Shown: positions 1 to 8,282 of the stretch, in pieces
Numbering within the stretch: the stretch's first letter is position 1
Layout of the letters: the number at the start of each line of letters is the position of its first letter
DNA from: G965216695 sp965216695
Lineage (GTDB): Bacteria; Pseudomonadota; Gammaproteobacteria; Pseudomonadales; Azotimanducaceae
DNA length: 64,000 nucleotides
NCBI GenBank assembly: GCA_965216695.1
Contig: OZ244212.1
Coordinates: 4,340,001 to 4,404,000, forward strand
Reading direction: 5' to 3'
Notes under the pieces: generated by a model
Databases searched by the model: none
What the model was told of the DNA's origin: nothing
The model's input: the letters and a program-made list of their open reading frames with translations, nothing else
Program-made: the position numbers and the translations under genes

Positions 1-133
1 ACCGCGCAGTGGCGATCACGACCGTGTACCCGGCTGCGATCGCGCGTACGAGGGCGTCGCGATTGGGTTCCGGCAACGTCTCTCCGACCAGCAGCGTACC
101 GTCGAGGTCGAACACCAGCGCTTCGTATTGCAT
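1..133 (-). CDS. HAD-family hydrolase, N-terminal fragment cut by window edge
   Basis: Reading leftwards from an ATG at 131-133, 44 codons remain open to the window edge. The first residues contain VFDLDGT, the nucleophile motif (DxDGT) of haloacid-dehalogenase phosphatases. They are followed by a helix and by TVVIATAR, which fits motif II in Cof-type or sucrose-phosphatase-like HAD enzymes. Substrate cannot be told from this fragment; sugar phosphates are usual for the family. The gene continues beyond the window. Its start lies about 30 bp from the palindromic repeat that separates it from the dehydrogenase gene ending at 286. Confidence 0.8.
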   Translation of the reverse strand, partial: MQYEALVFDLDGTLLVGETLPEPNRDALVRAIAAGYTVVIATAR

Positions 134-166
134 CTTGAATTACCAGTAGGTTTTAACGTGGAACGT

Positions 167-278
167 GGGGTCAGAGTAAGGGGTCAGAACAAAGGGACAG
201 AGTTTTAACTCTGTCCCTTTGTTCTGACCCCATGCTACTTCGACTCTGTCCCTTGATCTGTCCCTTTGCTCTGACCCC
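167..278. repeat. REP-like nested palindromic repeat, copy 1
   Basis: The core at 180-231 is a perfect inverted repeat with 25-bp arms around a TT loop, beginning GGGGTCAGAACAAAGGGACA. It is preceded by a shorter GGGGTCAGAG at 167-176. That shorter arm is matched in inverted orientation by CTCTGACCCC at 269-278, which gives an outer pair around the core. A second partial copy of the core half (CTCTGTCCC and CTGTCCCTTTG) lies at 245-268. A closely related palindrome occurs at 60997-61047. Arrays like this, with GGGGTCAGA ends, are typical of REP/BIME intergenic elements mobilised by IS200-like RAYT transposases; no such transposase is in the window. Confidence 0.85.
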
Positions 279-285
279 ATTACTA

Positions 286-1338
286 TCAGCGGTTCGGGCC
301 GCGATCCATCGGGTACGGTTGCCACCGCTCCAGCGGAACACGCGGCAGCACGGTGGGATTGACGCAGCTCATCGGCCATCGACCTTTCAAAACCTGCGCA
401 ACCTCGCGGCCTACACGGCGTCGCGTCTCCGGGCGCATCCGCGTTGTAGCGGATGCGACGTGCGGGGTAATCACCACGTTCTCCATCGTCAGCAACGGGT
501 TGGCCGGGTCGGGAGGTTCGGTTTCGAGCACGTCCAGTCCCGCACCGGCAATCTCCCCGGCGCGCAGCGCATCGATGAGCGCACGCTCGTCTACGATCGG
601 ACCCCGCGCGGTGTTCACGAGCACGGCCGTGGGTTTCATCGCATCGAAAGCCTTTGCATCGAAGGCATGCTCGGTTTCGTCGTTGTGAGGGGCATGAATC
701 GATAGATAGTCGCTGCGTTCCAGCAATTCCTGAAACCCCACCGGTTCGACGCCTGCCTCGGTTAGCAGCAATTCGCTCACGTAGGGATCATGCGAAATGA
801 CGCGCATTCCGAACGCCCGTGCTCTGCGGGCCGTGCACCGTGCCACGTTGCCGAACGCGTACAGACCGAGTGTTTCGCCCATCAGGCGCGGTATACGACT
901 CAGCAGCGGGCGCCCGGCATACCAGTCCCCGTCGTCGATGAGCCGCGACATGGCCGGGGTCCGACGGGCGCACGACAGAAGCAGCATCATTGCGTGGTCT
1001 GCCACCTCCTCGATGAAGACGTCGGGTACGTTGGTAACCACGATCCCGGCGCGAGTGGCGGCGTCGATATCAACCATATCCACGCCCACGCTACCCACAC
1101 CGATCACGGTCGCCTGTTGCAACGCTGCGATCACTTCGGCGTCTATTCGAAGACCCCACGAGGTTATGATCGCGTCCATGTCGGTCACGCCGGCCGCAAA
1201 CTCGCTCGGTGAGTCGGCGCGTATCTCGACGATATCCGCGATGGGAGCCAGCGCTTCCAGTTCGAGCGCGAAGCGCTCTTCGGTGGTTTGATTTCTCGCC
1301 TGCCGCGGTAGTTGAATGCCGACCGATTTCCGAGCCAT
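286..1338 (-). CDS. D-isomer-specific 2-hydroxyacid dehydrogenase
   Basis: This 350-residue protein matches the D-2-hydroxyacid dehydrogenase family (phosphoglycerate dehydrogenase / C-terminal-binding-protein type), which interconverts 2-oxoacids and D-2-hydroxyacids with NAD(H). The catalytic residues are in the expected order: Arg245 in NTARG, Glu272 in DVLETEP and His293 in TPHVA. The dinucleotide fingerprint near 158-166 reads GLYAFGNVA, so the usual GxGxxG is AxGxxA, which is atypical. Asp184 (SHDPY) after beta-2 suggests NAD rather than NADP. The ATG overlaps the stop of the upstream hydrolase gene by one base (TGATG), so the two are probably one transcript. The substrate is unknown. 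Confidence 0.88.
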   Translation of the reverse strand: MARKSVGIQLPRQARNQTTEERFALELEALAPIADIVEIRADSPSEFAAGVTDMDAIITSWGLRIDAEVIAALQQATVIGVGSVGVDMVDIDAATRAGIVVTNVPDVFIEEVADHAMMLLLSCARRTPAMSRLIDDGDWYAGRPLLSRIPRLMGETLGLYAFGNVARCTARRARAFGMRVISHDPYVSELLLTEAGVEPVGFQELLERSDYLSIHAPHNDETEHAFDAKAFDAMKPTAVLVNTARGPIVDERALIDALRAGEIAGAGLDVLETEPPDPANPLLTMENVVITPHVASATTRMRPETRRRVGREVAQVLKGRWPMSCVNPTVLPRVPLERWQPYPMDRGPNR

Positions 1339-2255
1339 CAGGAAACGTCAGCCGCTTTGCCAACAGGCTGCGACAGTGCCCGGTTGAACAGAACCAAGAG
1401 GCGACTCCACGCCCGTTCGGCCTGAGGTTCGTGGTAGACGTGAGAATCAGGCGGGCACCAACCGTGCAACGCGTTCTCGTAGACCTCGATTTCGGCCGTT
1501 AGGCCCGCATCTGCGAATGCAGTGCGCAGCCTGTCCTTCGCGGCTGGTTCCCGTTCGTGGTCATTTTCCGCTATCGCGATCAGGAAGTCGGCGGACATTT
1601 GTGGAATCAAGCGGTGCGGGCTGTCGTCGCCGTCGGTTACGAGGCGGCTGCCGTGAAACGATGCGGCAGCGCCAATGCGCGCGGAGGTGGCAGCGGTTTG
1701 CAGGACCATCGGCCCGCCCATGCAGTAGCCCGTGGTCCCGATACGGGCCGTCGTATCCACGGCGTCCTGATGGTCCAGGTAGTCAATGAAAGCTTTCGCG
1801 TCGCGCTGGGTGGTGGCCGCGCTCAGCGAGCGCGCGAGGGGCATCAGGCGTTCCCTCACCTCCGGCATCTGGAAGGTCTCGCCGGGAGCGACTACCGGTG
1901 CACTCGCATCTCGATAGTACGGATTGACCACCAGCACGGCGTAGCCGTCAGCTGCCAGGCGCGATGCCATCACGCGGAACGCGGGTCGCAGGCCCTTGAT
2001 GTCAGGCCATATGAGTACGGCAGGGTGGCGACCTTGTGCGGGATGAACAAAGTACGCATCGGCTTCGCCGTCGGGCGTTGTAATCGTAACGTCGTTCGCG
2101 ATCAGAGAGTCGGGAACGGATGCGCCGGCGGGCAGTGACGCAAGCAACGCCCCAGTTGCAGTTGTTGCTGCGAAACGGCGGCGCGTGATTGTCGCCGACG
2201 AACGTCTCTGGGCGAGGTAGGTCGTGGTGTCGCGAACCGTTTGATCGTCACACAT
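1338..2255 (-). CDS. Tat-type exported dienelactone hydrolase family protein
   Basis: The predicted product is 305 residues. I chose the ATG at 2255 because it has GGAAGAG just upstream; an in-frame start at 2330 would add 25 unneeded residues. Residues 24-45 contain TRRRF followed by an Ala-rich hydrophobic stretch, a twin-arginine signal. The mature part is an alpha/beta hydrolase of the dienelactone hydrolase family. The nucleophile elbow GYCMGG has Cys178, with Asp232 (AENDH) and His264 (ENALHGW) completing a Cys-Asp-His triad. The family opens lactones such as dienelactone; the actual ester here is unknown. It is the first gene of a two-gene operon with the hydroxyacid dehydrogenase and is divergent from the thioesterase at 2370. 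Confidence 0.85.
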   Translation of the reverse strand: MCDDQTVRDTTTYLAQRRSSATITRRRFAATTATGALLASLPAGASVPDSLIANDVTITTPDGEADAYFVHPAQGRHPAVLIWPDIKGLRPAFRVMASRLAADGYAVLVVNPYYRDASAPVVAPGETFQMPEVRERLMPLARSLSAATTQRDAKAFIDYLDHQDAVDTTARIGTTGYCMGGPMVLQTAATSARIGAAASFHGSRLVTDGDDSPHRLIPQMSADFLIAIAENDHEREPAAKDRLRTAFADAGLTAEIEVYENALHGWCPPDSHVYHEPQAERAWSRLLVLFNRALSQPVGKAADVS

Positions 2256-2369
2256 GATCTCTTCCGTTGTCTTTTCTACCCACGCGGCATTGTAGCGTTT
2301 CTGCAGGATCGCGGAGGCTCCCCGCGTCAACCTGGTATCGTTGCAACTTGAATTTCAGGATCTGGCGGC

Positions 2370-3218
2370 ATGAACTCAACGGTGCATCGTTCGAGGGGCT
2401 ACGAGCGGCTGCTGCGTCGCCTCGACCTCCCCGCAGACGGAACCGACGTGTACATTGGCGGGTCCGGGGTGGGAGGGGTGACGGCAGACAACCGGCTCTA
2501 TGGCGGACTCGTTGCTGCCCAGGCCGCTGTTGCCTGCGGCCGAACCGTAGAGTCGATGCAGATGCACAGTTTGCACTGCCACTTTCTGCGTCCCGGCAGG
2601 CCGGACGCCCCCATCCGTTACCACGTGCACCGCAGTAAGGAGGGGCGCACGTTTCATGTCCGGGACGTGACCGCCCACCAGGGTGATGCGGTAGTCTTCC
2701 GCATGACGGCAAGCTTCTGTGTTACGGAGGCGGGCGCGTTGCATCAGGATCCGATGCCCGAGGCACCGGGTCCCGAACGCCTGCTCAACAGAGACGAAGC
2801 ACGCGGACGTACCGATTGGCGTGATATGGCGATCGACGTACGCTTGTGCGATCCACTGGCCGACACCGAATCTCATTCGGCGTCCAAACGTGTGTGGCTG
2901 AAGCCGTTCGGAGACGTTCCGAGCGATCCCGTTCTGCAGATGGCGTTGTTTGTGTACGCGACCGATCGGGGGTTATTGTCCACGGCCTGGCGGCCGCATG
3001 CCGCTTCGGGTGCACTGCGGGGGGCGAGTCTCGACCACGCCCTGTGGTTCCATGAACCGTTCCGATTCGATGACTGGGTTCTGTGTGCAATGCATTCACC
3101 GGCTGCCGCCAACCAACGGGGACTCGTAATGGGCGAGTACTACACGCGAAGCGGTGTTCGCATTGCGACGGCCATGCAGGAAGGGTACCTGCAACGGAGC
3201 GAGCGTGGCATGAGCTGA
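2370..3218 (+). CDS. tesB: Acyl-CoA thioesterase II (TesB family)
   Basis: A 282-residue double-hotdog thioesterase that hydrolyses acyl-CoA to free acid and CoA. The N-terminal hotdog has YGGLVAAQA and HCHFLRPG, both typical of TesB. The C-terminal hotdog has SLDHALWFH (the catalytic Asp region) and a terminal AMQEG with the conserved Gln. Length matches the family (about 285). It has its own promoter region of 114 bp shared divergently with the dienelactone-hydrolase operon. A second TesB paralogue is at 44327-45148. The exact acyl chain preference cannot be read from the sequence. Confidence 0.9.
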   Translation: MNSTVHRSRGYERLLRRLDLPADGTDVYIGGSGVGGVTADNRLYGGLVAAQAAVACGRTVESMQMHSLHCHFLRPGRPDAPIRYHVHRSKEGRTFHVRDVTAHQGDAVVFRMTASFCVTEAGALHQDPMPEAPGPERLLNRDEARGRTDWRDMAIDVRLCDPLADTESHSASKRVWLKPFGDVPSDPVLQMALFVYATDRGLLSTAWRPHAASGALRGASLDHALWFHEPFRFDDWVLCAMHSPAAANQRGLVMGEYYTRSGVRIATAMQEGYLQRSERGMS

Positions 3219-3249
3219 GTGTTTGATCGGATGCGTAGTGCGATTCTGG

Positions 3250-3903
3250 TCAGATCCAGGTAGCCCACGATTCCAGCGGTTCGCGGTCGGAAACCAGACG
3301 GTTGACGGGTGCGTCGGTGTCCTCATAGCCGATCGCCATGCCGCAAAAGAGCATCCAGTCGTCGGGTGCTCCCACGAACTTCGCGACGGATCGCGGACGG
3401 TTGGCCCAGGCTTCCTGCGGGCACGTAGCCAGTCCCGCTTCCACCGCAAGCAGCATGAAATTCTGCAGAAACATGCCCAGATCCGACCACTGAGGTGGCC
3501 CCATGACCCGGTCGACGAAGCAGAAAAACCCAGCAGGCGCGCCGAAAAATTCGAAATTGCGAGCGAGGTGGGCGTACCGTGCAGCCTTGTCCTCTCTGGG
3601 TATGCCGAGCAGCGCGTACATGTCCTCTCCCACCTTGAAGCGCGAACTCCGGTAGGGCTCTTTGAGTTTCGGCGGATACACCGCGTATTCCGGTGGTTCC
3701 GGCTCGGACCGTGATTTCAGAAACTCGAGGAAACGCGGCATCGTTTCACCGTTCAGCACAAATACGCGCCACGGCTGCAGATTGCCGCCCGACGGCGCGC
3801 GCGCGGCGTCGCGCAGAAGCGTGGCGATCACGTCGTTGGACACCGGTTGGTCGGTGAATTTCCGAATCGAGCGGCGCTTGTGTACGGCGTCAGTAACGTT
3901 CAT
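3250..3903 (-). CDS. Nitroreductase family FMN oxidoreductase
   Basis: The 217-residue product starts at the ATG at 3901-3903; the open frame extends further upstream but that part is out of family. The N-terminus has RRSIRKFTDQPV, the FMN-phosphate-binding Arg/Ser motif of nitroreductases, followed by PSGGNLQPWRV, which contacts the flavin. GMFLQNFMLLA and the C-terminal GMAIGYED are also standard. These enzymes use NAD(P)H to reduce nitro groups, quinones or enones as a dimer. It follows the GFA and amidohydrolase genes on the same strand, with a 56-bp gap to GFA, so co-transcription is likely. Confidence 0.9.
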   Translation of the reverse strand: MNVTDAVHKRRSIRKFTDQPVSNDVIATLLRDAARAPSGGNLQPWRVFVLNGETMPRFLEFLKSRSEPEPPEYAVYPPKLKEPYRSSRFKVGEDMYALLGIPREDKAARYAHLARNFEFFGAPAGFFCFVDRVMGPPQWSDLGMFLQNFMLLAVEAGLATCPQEAWANRPRSVAKFVGAPDDWMLFCGMAIGYEDTDAPVNRLVSDREPLESWATWI

Positions 3904-3959
3904 GGTCGGTGGTGCCCTGTAGATATTGGATTGTCGCAAACGTTGCGCGTCGGTGAATT

Positions 3960-4376
3960 TCAGATAGCACCGGGAGGGGGATTCTTCGGAAACGACTCGA
4001 GGGTGTTGTCCACTGGCGACCAAGCTTCCGAGGTGTCGCTCCAGAAACTCGACTCGACCTTCACCCAGCTGCTGTCTTCCAGCACACCGGCTTTCACGAA
4101 TCGCAGCGCCGGCATCTCCTCCACGTAGCTCAGCATCTGGGACCCGCAGTGCGGACAGAATCCGCGTGTGACCTGCGCGCCGTCCATCCCGGTTACGGTG
4201 AACGTTTTCAGGTCTCCGTGCACCATCAGAGCCTCGGTTGGCACCAGAATGATTGTGGCCTTGCCACTTCCGGTGATTCGCCGGCAGTCCTTGCAGTGGC
4301 AGTGGTGAGCGGAGATTGCCTGTTCTCGGGAGAACTCGCACCGCAACTGGCCGCAGAGGCATACGCCTGATTCCAT
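3960..4376 (-). CDS. GFA family (CENP-V/GFA) zinc-binding protein
   Basis: A 138-residue single-domain protein of the glutathione-dependent formaldehyde-activating enzyme (GFA/CENP-V) family. The zinc ligands are visible: CLCGQLRC near residues 6-13, HCHCKDC around 26-32 and CPHCGSQ around 74-80. The family name overstates what is known; most members are uncharacterised, and some adduct glutathione with formaldehyde. It sits between an amidohydrolase (54 bp upstream) and a nitroreductase (56 bp downstream) on the same strand, in what looks like a three-gene catabolic unit. Confidence 0.88.
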   Translation of the reverse strand: MESGVCLCGQLRCEFSREQAISAHHCHCKDCRRITGSGKATIILVPTEALMVHGDLKTFTVTGMDGAQVTRGFCPHCGSQMLSYVEEMPALRFVKAGVLEDSSWVKVESSFWSDTSEAWSPVDNTLESFPKNPPPGAI

Positions 4377-4430
4377 ACCGTTTGTGCTCCCGTGTTGTCT
4401 GAGCGTTTTGCCGTCCCGTTCGACGCCGAG

Positions 4431-5573
4431 CTAGAGTCGATAGATCCGACGGACGTTGTCGCCCAGCACCTTCGCCCGTGTCTCGGGCGACAGCACGTCG
4501 GCGAACGCGGTCAGGTCGTCGACCCACGTGTGTGGGTGGTCCGGGTGGGGGTAGTCTGTGGCCCACATGAAACAGTGGCTGCCGACCTTGTCGATCGTGT
4601 ACGGGGCTACGGTTTCGTCCGGATCGCCGGACACGAAACACTGTCGCTGGAAGTATTCGGTGGCGCTCGGACGATCGGCGCGCTGGTGCATGGCGTGCTG
4701 AACCGCATCCAGACGATCGAGCATGGCGCCGATCCACCCGGAACCGGCTTCCAGAATGCCGAGTCTGAGTGACGGAAAGCGTTCGAACGTATCGAGGGCT
4801 ATGAAAGACACGAACGCCTGTTGAACGATGGCTCTGAGCCACATCATCGAACTCCAGACCAGGCCCTCGCGTGGCCAGTCGAAAATACCGGCGGCGGGTT
4901 TGTCGTGCGGGGTGAACGTTGGGTGGATCGCAAGCGGTACATCCAACGCCACACACTGCTGAAAGAGTACGTCGTGTCGTTCGTCGCCGTGAAGAACGCG
5001 ATGATGGTTGAATGGATTGACCCACGCACCTTTACAGCCGTCGCGTACCGCACGTTCCAGTTCCGCCGCAGAACCCTCCGGGTCGAGTAACGTCAGCATC
5101 GCGATCGGTACCAGGCGGCCGCCGCTGTCGCGACAGAAGTCAGCGATCCAGCGATTGTAGGCGGTTGCGTAGGCGAGACTGAGTTCAGGGTCTGTCAGTT
5201 CGCACTCCCAGAGCAGACCGAGCGTGGGATACAGTAATGTCGCATCCAGATTTTCCTGATCCAGAAGCGACAGGCGTTCGGTCGGATCGCAGGCCCCGAA
5301 AGGCATATTGTCGGCGTACCGGCGGTCTGGTCGCGGGCGCTGGTCTTCGTCCCCCATAGCGCCCAGCAAACCCAGCGAACCGCGGCGGGAACGGGCCGAT
5401 GGCGTATTGTCGATCATCAGAAACTCATAGCCGTCGTCGTCCACGTCAATCCGCAGCGCCCGGGACTTGAGCCGCTCGGGCAGGTAGGTCTGCCAGAGAT
5501 CGGGCGGCTCGAGAATGTGGCCGTCGGCATCGATCGTGCCGTCGTGAGGAAAGCGTTTGATCTCGTACGCCAT
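4431..5573 (-). CDS. Amidohydrolase-2 family metal-dependent hydrolase/decarboxylase
   Basis: The 380-residue protein belongs to the amidohydrolase-2 group (ACMSD/LigW/gamma-resorcylate decarboxylase relatives), TIM-barrel metalloenzymes that decarboxylate or hydrolyse ring-derived acids. DADGHILEPPDLW near residues 16-28 is the variant first metal motif. LAIHPTF supplies a barrel histidine, and WATDYPHPDHPH near the C-terminus gives the catalytic Asp with the usual DYPH context. Homologues are common in marine catabolic clusters without a defined substrate. It is the promoter-proximal gene of the group with GFA and nitroreductase, divergent from the esterase gene at 5723. Confidence 0.87.
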   Translation of the reverse strand: MAYEIKRFPHDGTIDADGHILEPPDLWQTYLPERLKSRALRIDVDDDGYEFLMIDNTPSARSRRGSLGLLGAMGDEDQRPRPDRRYADNMPFGACDPTERLSLLDQENLDATLLYPTLGLLWECELTDPELSLAYATAYNRWIADFCRDSGGRLVPIAMLTLLDPEGSAAELERAVRDGCKGAWVNPFNHHRVLHGDERHDVLFQQCVALDVPLAIHPTFTPHDKPAAGIFDWPREGLVWSSMMWLRAIVQQAFVSFIALDTFERFPSLRLGILEAGSGWIGAMLDRLDAVQHAMHQRADRPSATEYFQRQCFVSGDPDETVAPYTIDKVGSHCFMWATDYPHPDHPHTWVDDLTAFADVLSPETRAKVLGDNVRRIYRL

Positions 5574-5722
5574 GGGCAGCTGCCATCGTCTCTGCTGGGT
5601 CCCCTAGCTTATGCCTCAGCGCCGCGTCGTAAAAGCTCAGGTTGTCTCACGGTTCACTACGCGTCGACGAAGCCGCAACAGTGATACAGTGCGCGCCAAT
5701 CAGAATGGCTGGTTTGAAAATA

Positions 5723-6775
5723 ATGACCAATAAACTCGCTGAGGATCCCCGCATCGACCCTCGCTTGAAAGACCTGTTCGGCGCGTTGCCGCCGCCCGCC
5801 GCGCCAGGCAACGTGGACTCCCGCGAAGCGTTGCTCGAGGCCGCGCAGAGTGCGGAAGCGCTCGCCGTGCGGGAAGCGGTGGCAGGATTCATGAAGATGT
5901 GCGACACCGAAGCGGTCGCCCCAACCACTGGTCTCGACGTGACCGACCATGAGTTTGTGTCGCATCCGGACGGCAATACGGCCCGCGTGCAGTTCATTCG
6001 ACCCGAGGGCGGCGATCTGTTGCCCTGCGTGTACTACATTCACGGCGGTGGTATGCAGGCGCTCAGTTGTTACGATGGCAACTATAGGGCCTGGGGACGG
6101 CTGATCGCGGCCCGCGGCGTGGCGGTCGCAATGGTCGACTTTCGCAATGCGCTGGTTCCGTCGTCGGTACCCGAGGTCGCGCCGTTTCCAGCGGGCCTCA
6201 ACGATTGCGCTTCGGGCGTGTCCTGGCTGCACGCCAACGCGGCTGATCTGGGCATCGACGCAGCGCGCATCATCGTTGCGGGGGAAAGCGGCGGCGGCAA
6301 CCTGACGCTAGCAACCGGCATGAAACTGCTGCGCGACGGCATGATTGATCCGGTTAAAGGTTTATATGCGTTGTGTCCCTATATCGCAGGTCAGTGGCCG
6401 TCGCCCGAGTACCCGTCGTCCGAAGAGAACAACGGCATCGTCATTGAATTGCACAACAATCGGGGTGCAATGGCGTACGGCATCGGCGAGCTGGAGGCTC
6501 GCAACCCGCTCGCGTGGCCTGGTTTTGCAATGGAGGATGATGTGCGCGGGCTTCCGCCGGTGATGATAAGCGTCAACGAATGTGATCCGTTGCGTGACGA
6601 GGGAATCAACTTCTACCGGCTGCTGCTCCGTGCGGGCGTATCTGCCCGCTGCCGGCAGGTGATGGGGACGACCCACGGCACCGAAGTGTTTCCGTTGGCG
6701 TGTCCGGACATCAGCCGCGACACCGCAGCGAGCATTGCGGACTTCTGTCGCGATGCAACAACCAGTAACGCCTAA
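5723..6775 (+). CDS. Alpha/beta hydrolase, hormone-sensitive-lipase-like esterase
   Basis: About 350 residues. The oxyanion-hole motif YIHGGGM and the nucleophile elbow GESGGGN place it in the HSL/bacterial esterase family IV. Asp in NECDPLRDEG and His in GTTHGTEVF complete the Ser-Asp-His triad. The start is uncertain: ATGs at 5705 and 5723 both lack a strong ribosome site. I prefer 5723 because the resulting MTNKLAEDPRIDPR resembles the N-terminus of related esterases. It probably hydrolyses short-chain esters. It stands alone between two minus-strand operons. Confidence 0.88.
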   Translation: MTNKLAEDPRIDPRLKDLFGALPPPAAPGNVDSREALLEAAQSAEALAVREAVAGFMKMCDTEAVAPTTGLDVTDHEFVSHPDGNTARVQFIRPEGGDLLPCVYYIHGGGMQALSCYDGNYRAWGRLIAARGVAVAMVDFRNALVPSSVPEVAPFPAGLNDCASGVSWLHANAADLGIDAARIIVAGESGGGNLTLATGMKLLRDGMIDPVKGLYALCPYIAGQWPSPEYPSSEENNGIVIELHNNRGAMAYGIGELEARNPLAWPGFAMEDDVRGLPPVMISVNECDPLRDEGINFYRLLLRAGVSARCRQVMGTTHGTEVFPLACPDISRDTAASIADFCRDATTSNA

Positions 6776-6809
6776 CCGGGCGCTACGGGGTCGCAGCGGT
6801 GCGCGCTAC

Positions 6810-8282
6810 TCAGTGCACGAAAACGCGTTCTGTGAAAAACCCGTGAAACTGGTGCGGCACATGATGTTTCAGTCGTAGGGTTGCGACCCGATTGCGGATG
6901 TCGTCGGCGCGATAGATCTGCAATTCGCTGCGGTGCCGGTAGCCGTCATACACAACTTCGAGCAGGTAGCCGTCTTCGGGACCGCGGGCGTCGGTCGCCG
7001 GCGCGAAAAGCGGCTCCGAACCGTAGGTTCCGGGTGGCAGCGTTACCAAGGTCGAGTCGCCTTCGAACGTCACGCGTTGAATCGCGTTGAAAAAACTGTT
7101 CGCACCGTTTGGGATCGAGCACGCGGTGTAGCAGACTGGATGTCGCGCCCCGGTCAGCGCCGGGTTGATCGTTGGAAACTCGGACTCGTGTGAAACCACG
7201 GGTTCGCGCGTTACCTGGCCGGATCTGGTGTTGAGCGTAAAGCGCACGTAGGCGCCGCCGTTGAACCGGTTCTCGGTATTGAACACGTCCTGCAGCGTGT
7301 CGCTTGCTTCGAATCCTTCCGCGTACATGCCGTCGACGATTATCCGGTCGCCGTCGTCGAACGCGTTGGCAAAGTGAATGATCGCGCCGGGATCCGTTTC
7401 GATGCGCGACACGACGTTCAGCGTGTCGAGGTCCACTACGATAATCTGCATTGGCATGGATGCATCGAAGTGCATCTGATCGGCGATCGTGTTCATGCCC
7501 AGAAGCATGCGCCCCATGCCGCCGAACACGATTGAGTTGATGAAAAACACCGCGTGTTTCCGGGTGAGTGCAAAGTCGTGGCAGAACGGAAACGCAGTAA
7601 GCGGCAACTGTGAACGTCGCTCGAGGCGGCCTGAAGGGGCGATACGGTACAGATTCAGACACGCCTTTACGCCGCGCCACGACACGCCGCTGATCCCGGC
7701 ACCGAAGTTGAAGTAGTCGCCGGTTTCGGGATGAATCTTACCGTGTGCGCTGAACACGTCGTTGCGGGCCAGGCCGCCAGCGTAGTCGAACTCACCCAGG
7801 GTCTGCAGCGTTGCAGGATCGAGGGCCCACGGTTTTCCGCCTTCGTTGAGCGCAAGCAGGTGTTCGCCGTGATAGACCGTGTTGGTGTTCGCCGGATTCG
7901 CTGGCAGTTTCAGGAAGTTTGCGCGCAGGCCGCCGGGCAGCTGCGTGCCGAAACCGCGGTAGCGTACTGCTTGTGCTTCCGTTTCGTCGACATACTTCGG
8001 CGTGCGTACGTAGCGATTGCGGAAATGCACACGACCGTTGGCGAACGTGAACGCGCACACCATGCCGTCGCCGTCAAACCAGTGTCCGTAGCGCGTCTCG
8101 CCGATTCGCTGACGGCCGGGTCCGTTACGGAAGAACGTGCCGGACAGATTGGCGGGCACCTGACCTTCAACATCGTCAATCCAGTACTCGAATTCCTCGT
8201 CGAGATTTGCCAGACCGCCGTGGCACGTCGGCGGATTGTTGGTCTGGGAAGAAGCGGCTGCCTCATGGGTCGCATCGGTCAT
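6810..8282 (-). CDS. Carotenoid oxygenase family (RPE65/lignostilbene dioxygenase-like)
   Basis: A 490-residue protein matching the carotenoid cleavage dioxygenase family, seven-bladed propellers with a non-haem Fe(II) held by four histidines. Candidate ligands are in order: His in SAHGKIHPETGD, FCHDFALT, IIHFANAF and the C-terminal HQFHGFF. Upstream FRNGPGRQR is the usual family N-terminal signature. Bacterial members cleave the central double bond of carotenoids, stilbenes or lignin-type compounds. Its ATG overlaps the stop of the upstream CoA-transferase gene by 4 bp, so the two are translationally coupled; the joint pathway is unknown. Confidence 0.9.
   Translation of the reverse strand: MTDATHEAAASSQTNNPPTCHGGLANLDEEFEYWIDDVEGQVPANLSGTFFRNGPGRQRIGETRYGHWFDGDGMVCAFTFANGRVHFRNRYVRTPKYVDETEAQAVRYRGFGTQLPGGLRANFLKLPANPANTNTVYHGEHLLALNEGGKPWALDPATLQTLGEFDYAGGLARNDVFSAHGKIHPETGDYFNFGAGISGVSWRGVKACLNLYRIAPSGRLERRSQLPLTAFPFCHDFALTRKHAVFFINSIVFGGMGRMLLGMNTIADQMHFDASMPMQIIVVDLDTLNVVSRIETDPGAIIHFANAFDDGDRIIVDGMYAEGFEASDTLQDVFNTENRFNGGAYVRFTLNTRSGQVTREPVVSHESEFPTINPALTGARHPVCYTACSIPNGANSFFNAIQRVTFEGDSTLVTLPPGTYGSEPLFAPATDARGPEDGYLLEVVYDGYRHRSELQIYRADDIRNRVATLRLKHHVPHQFHGFFTERVFVH

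Noticed and set aside
3904..5025. N-terminal extension of the nitroreductase frame to 591 residues
   Set aside because: The added region is Arg-rich, has no family features, and overlaps the GFA and amidohydrolase genes; the family start is at 3903.
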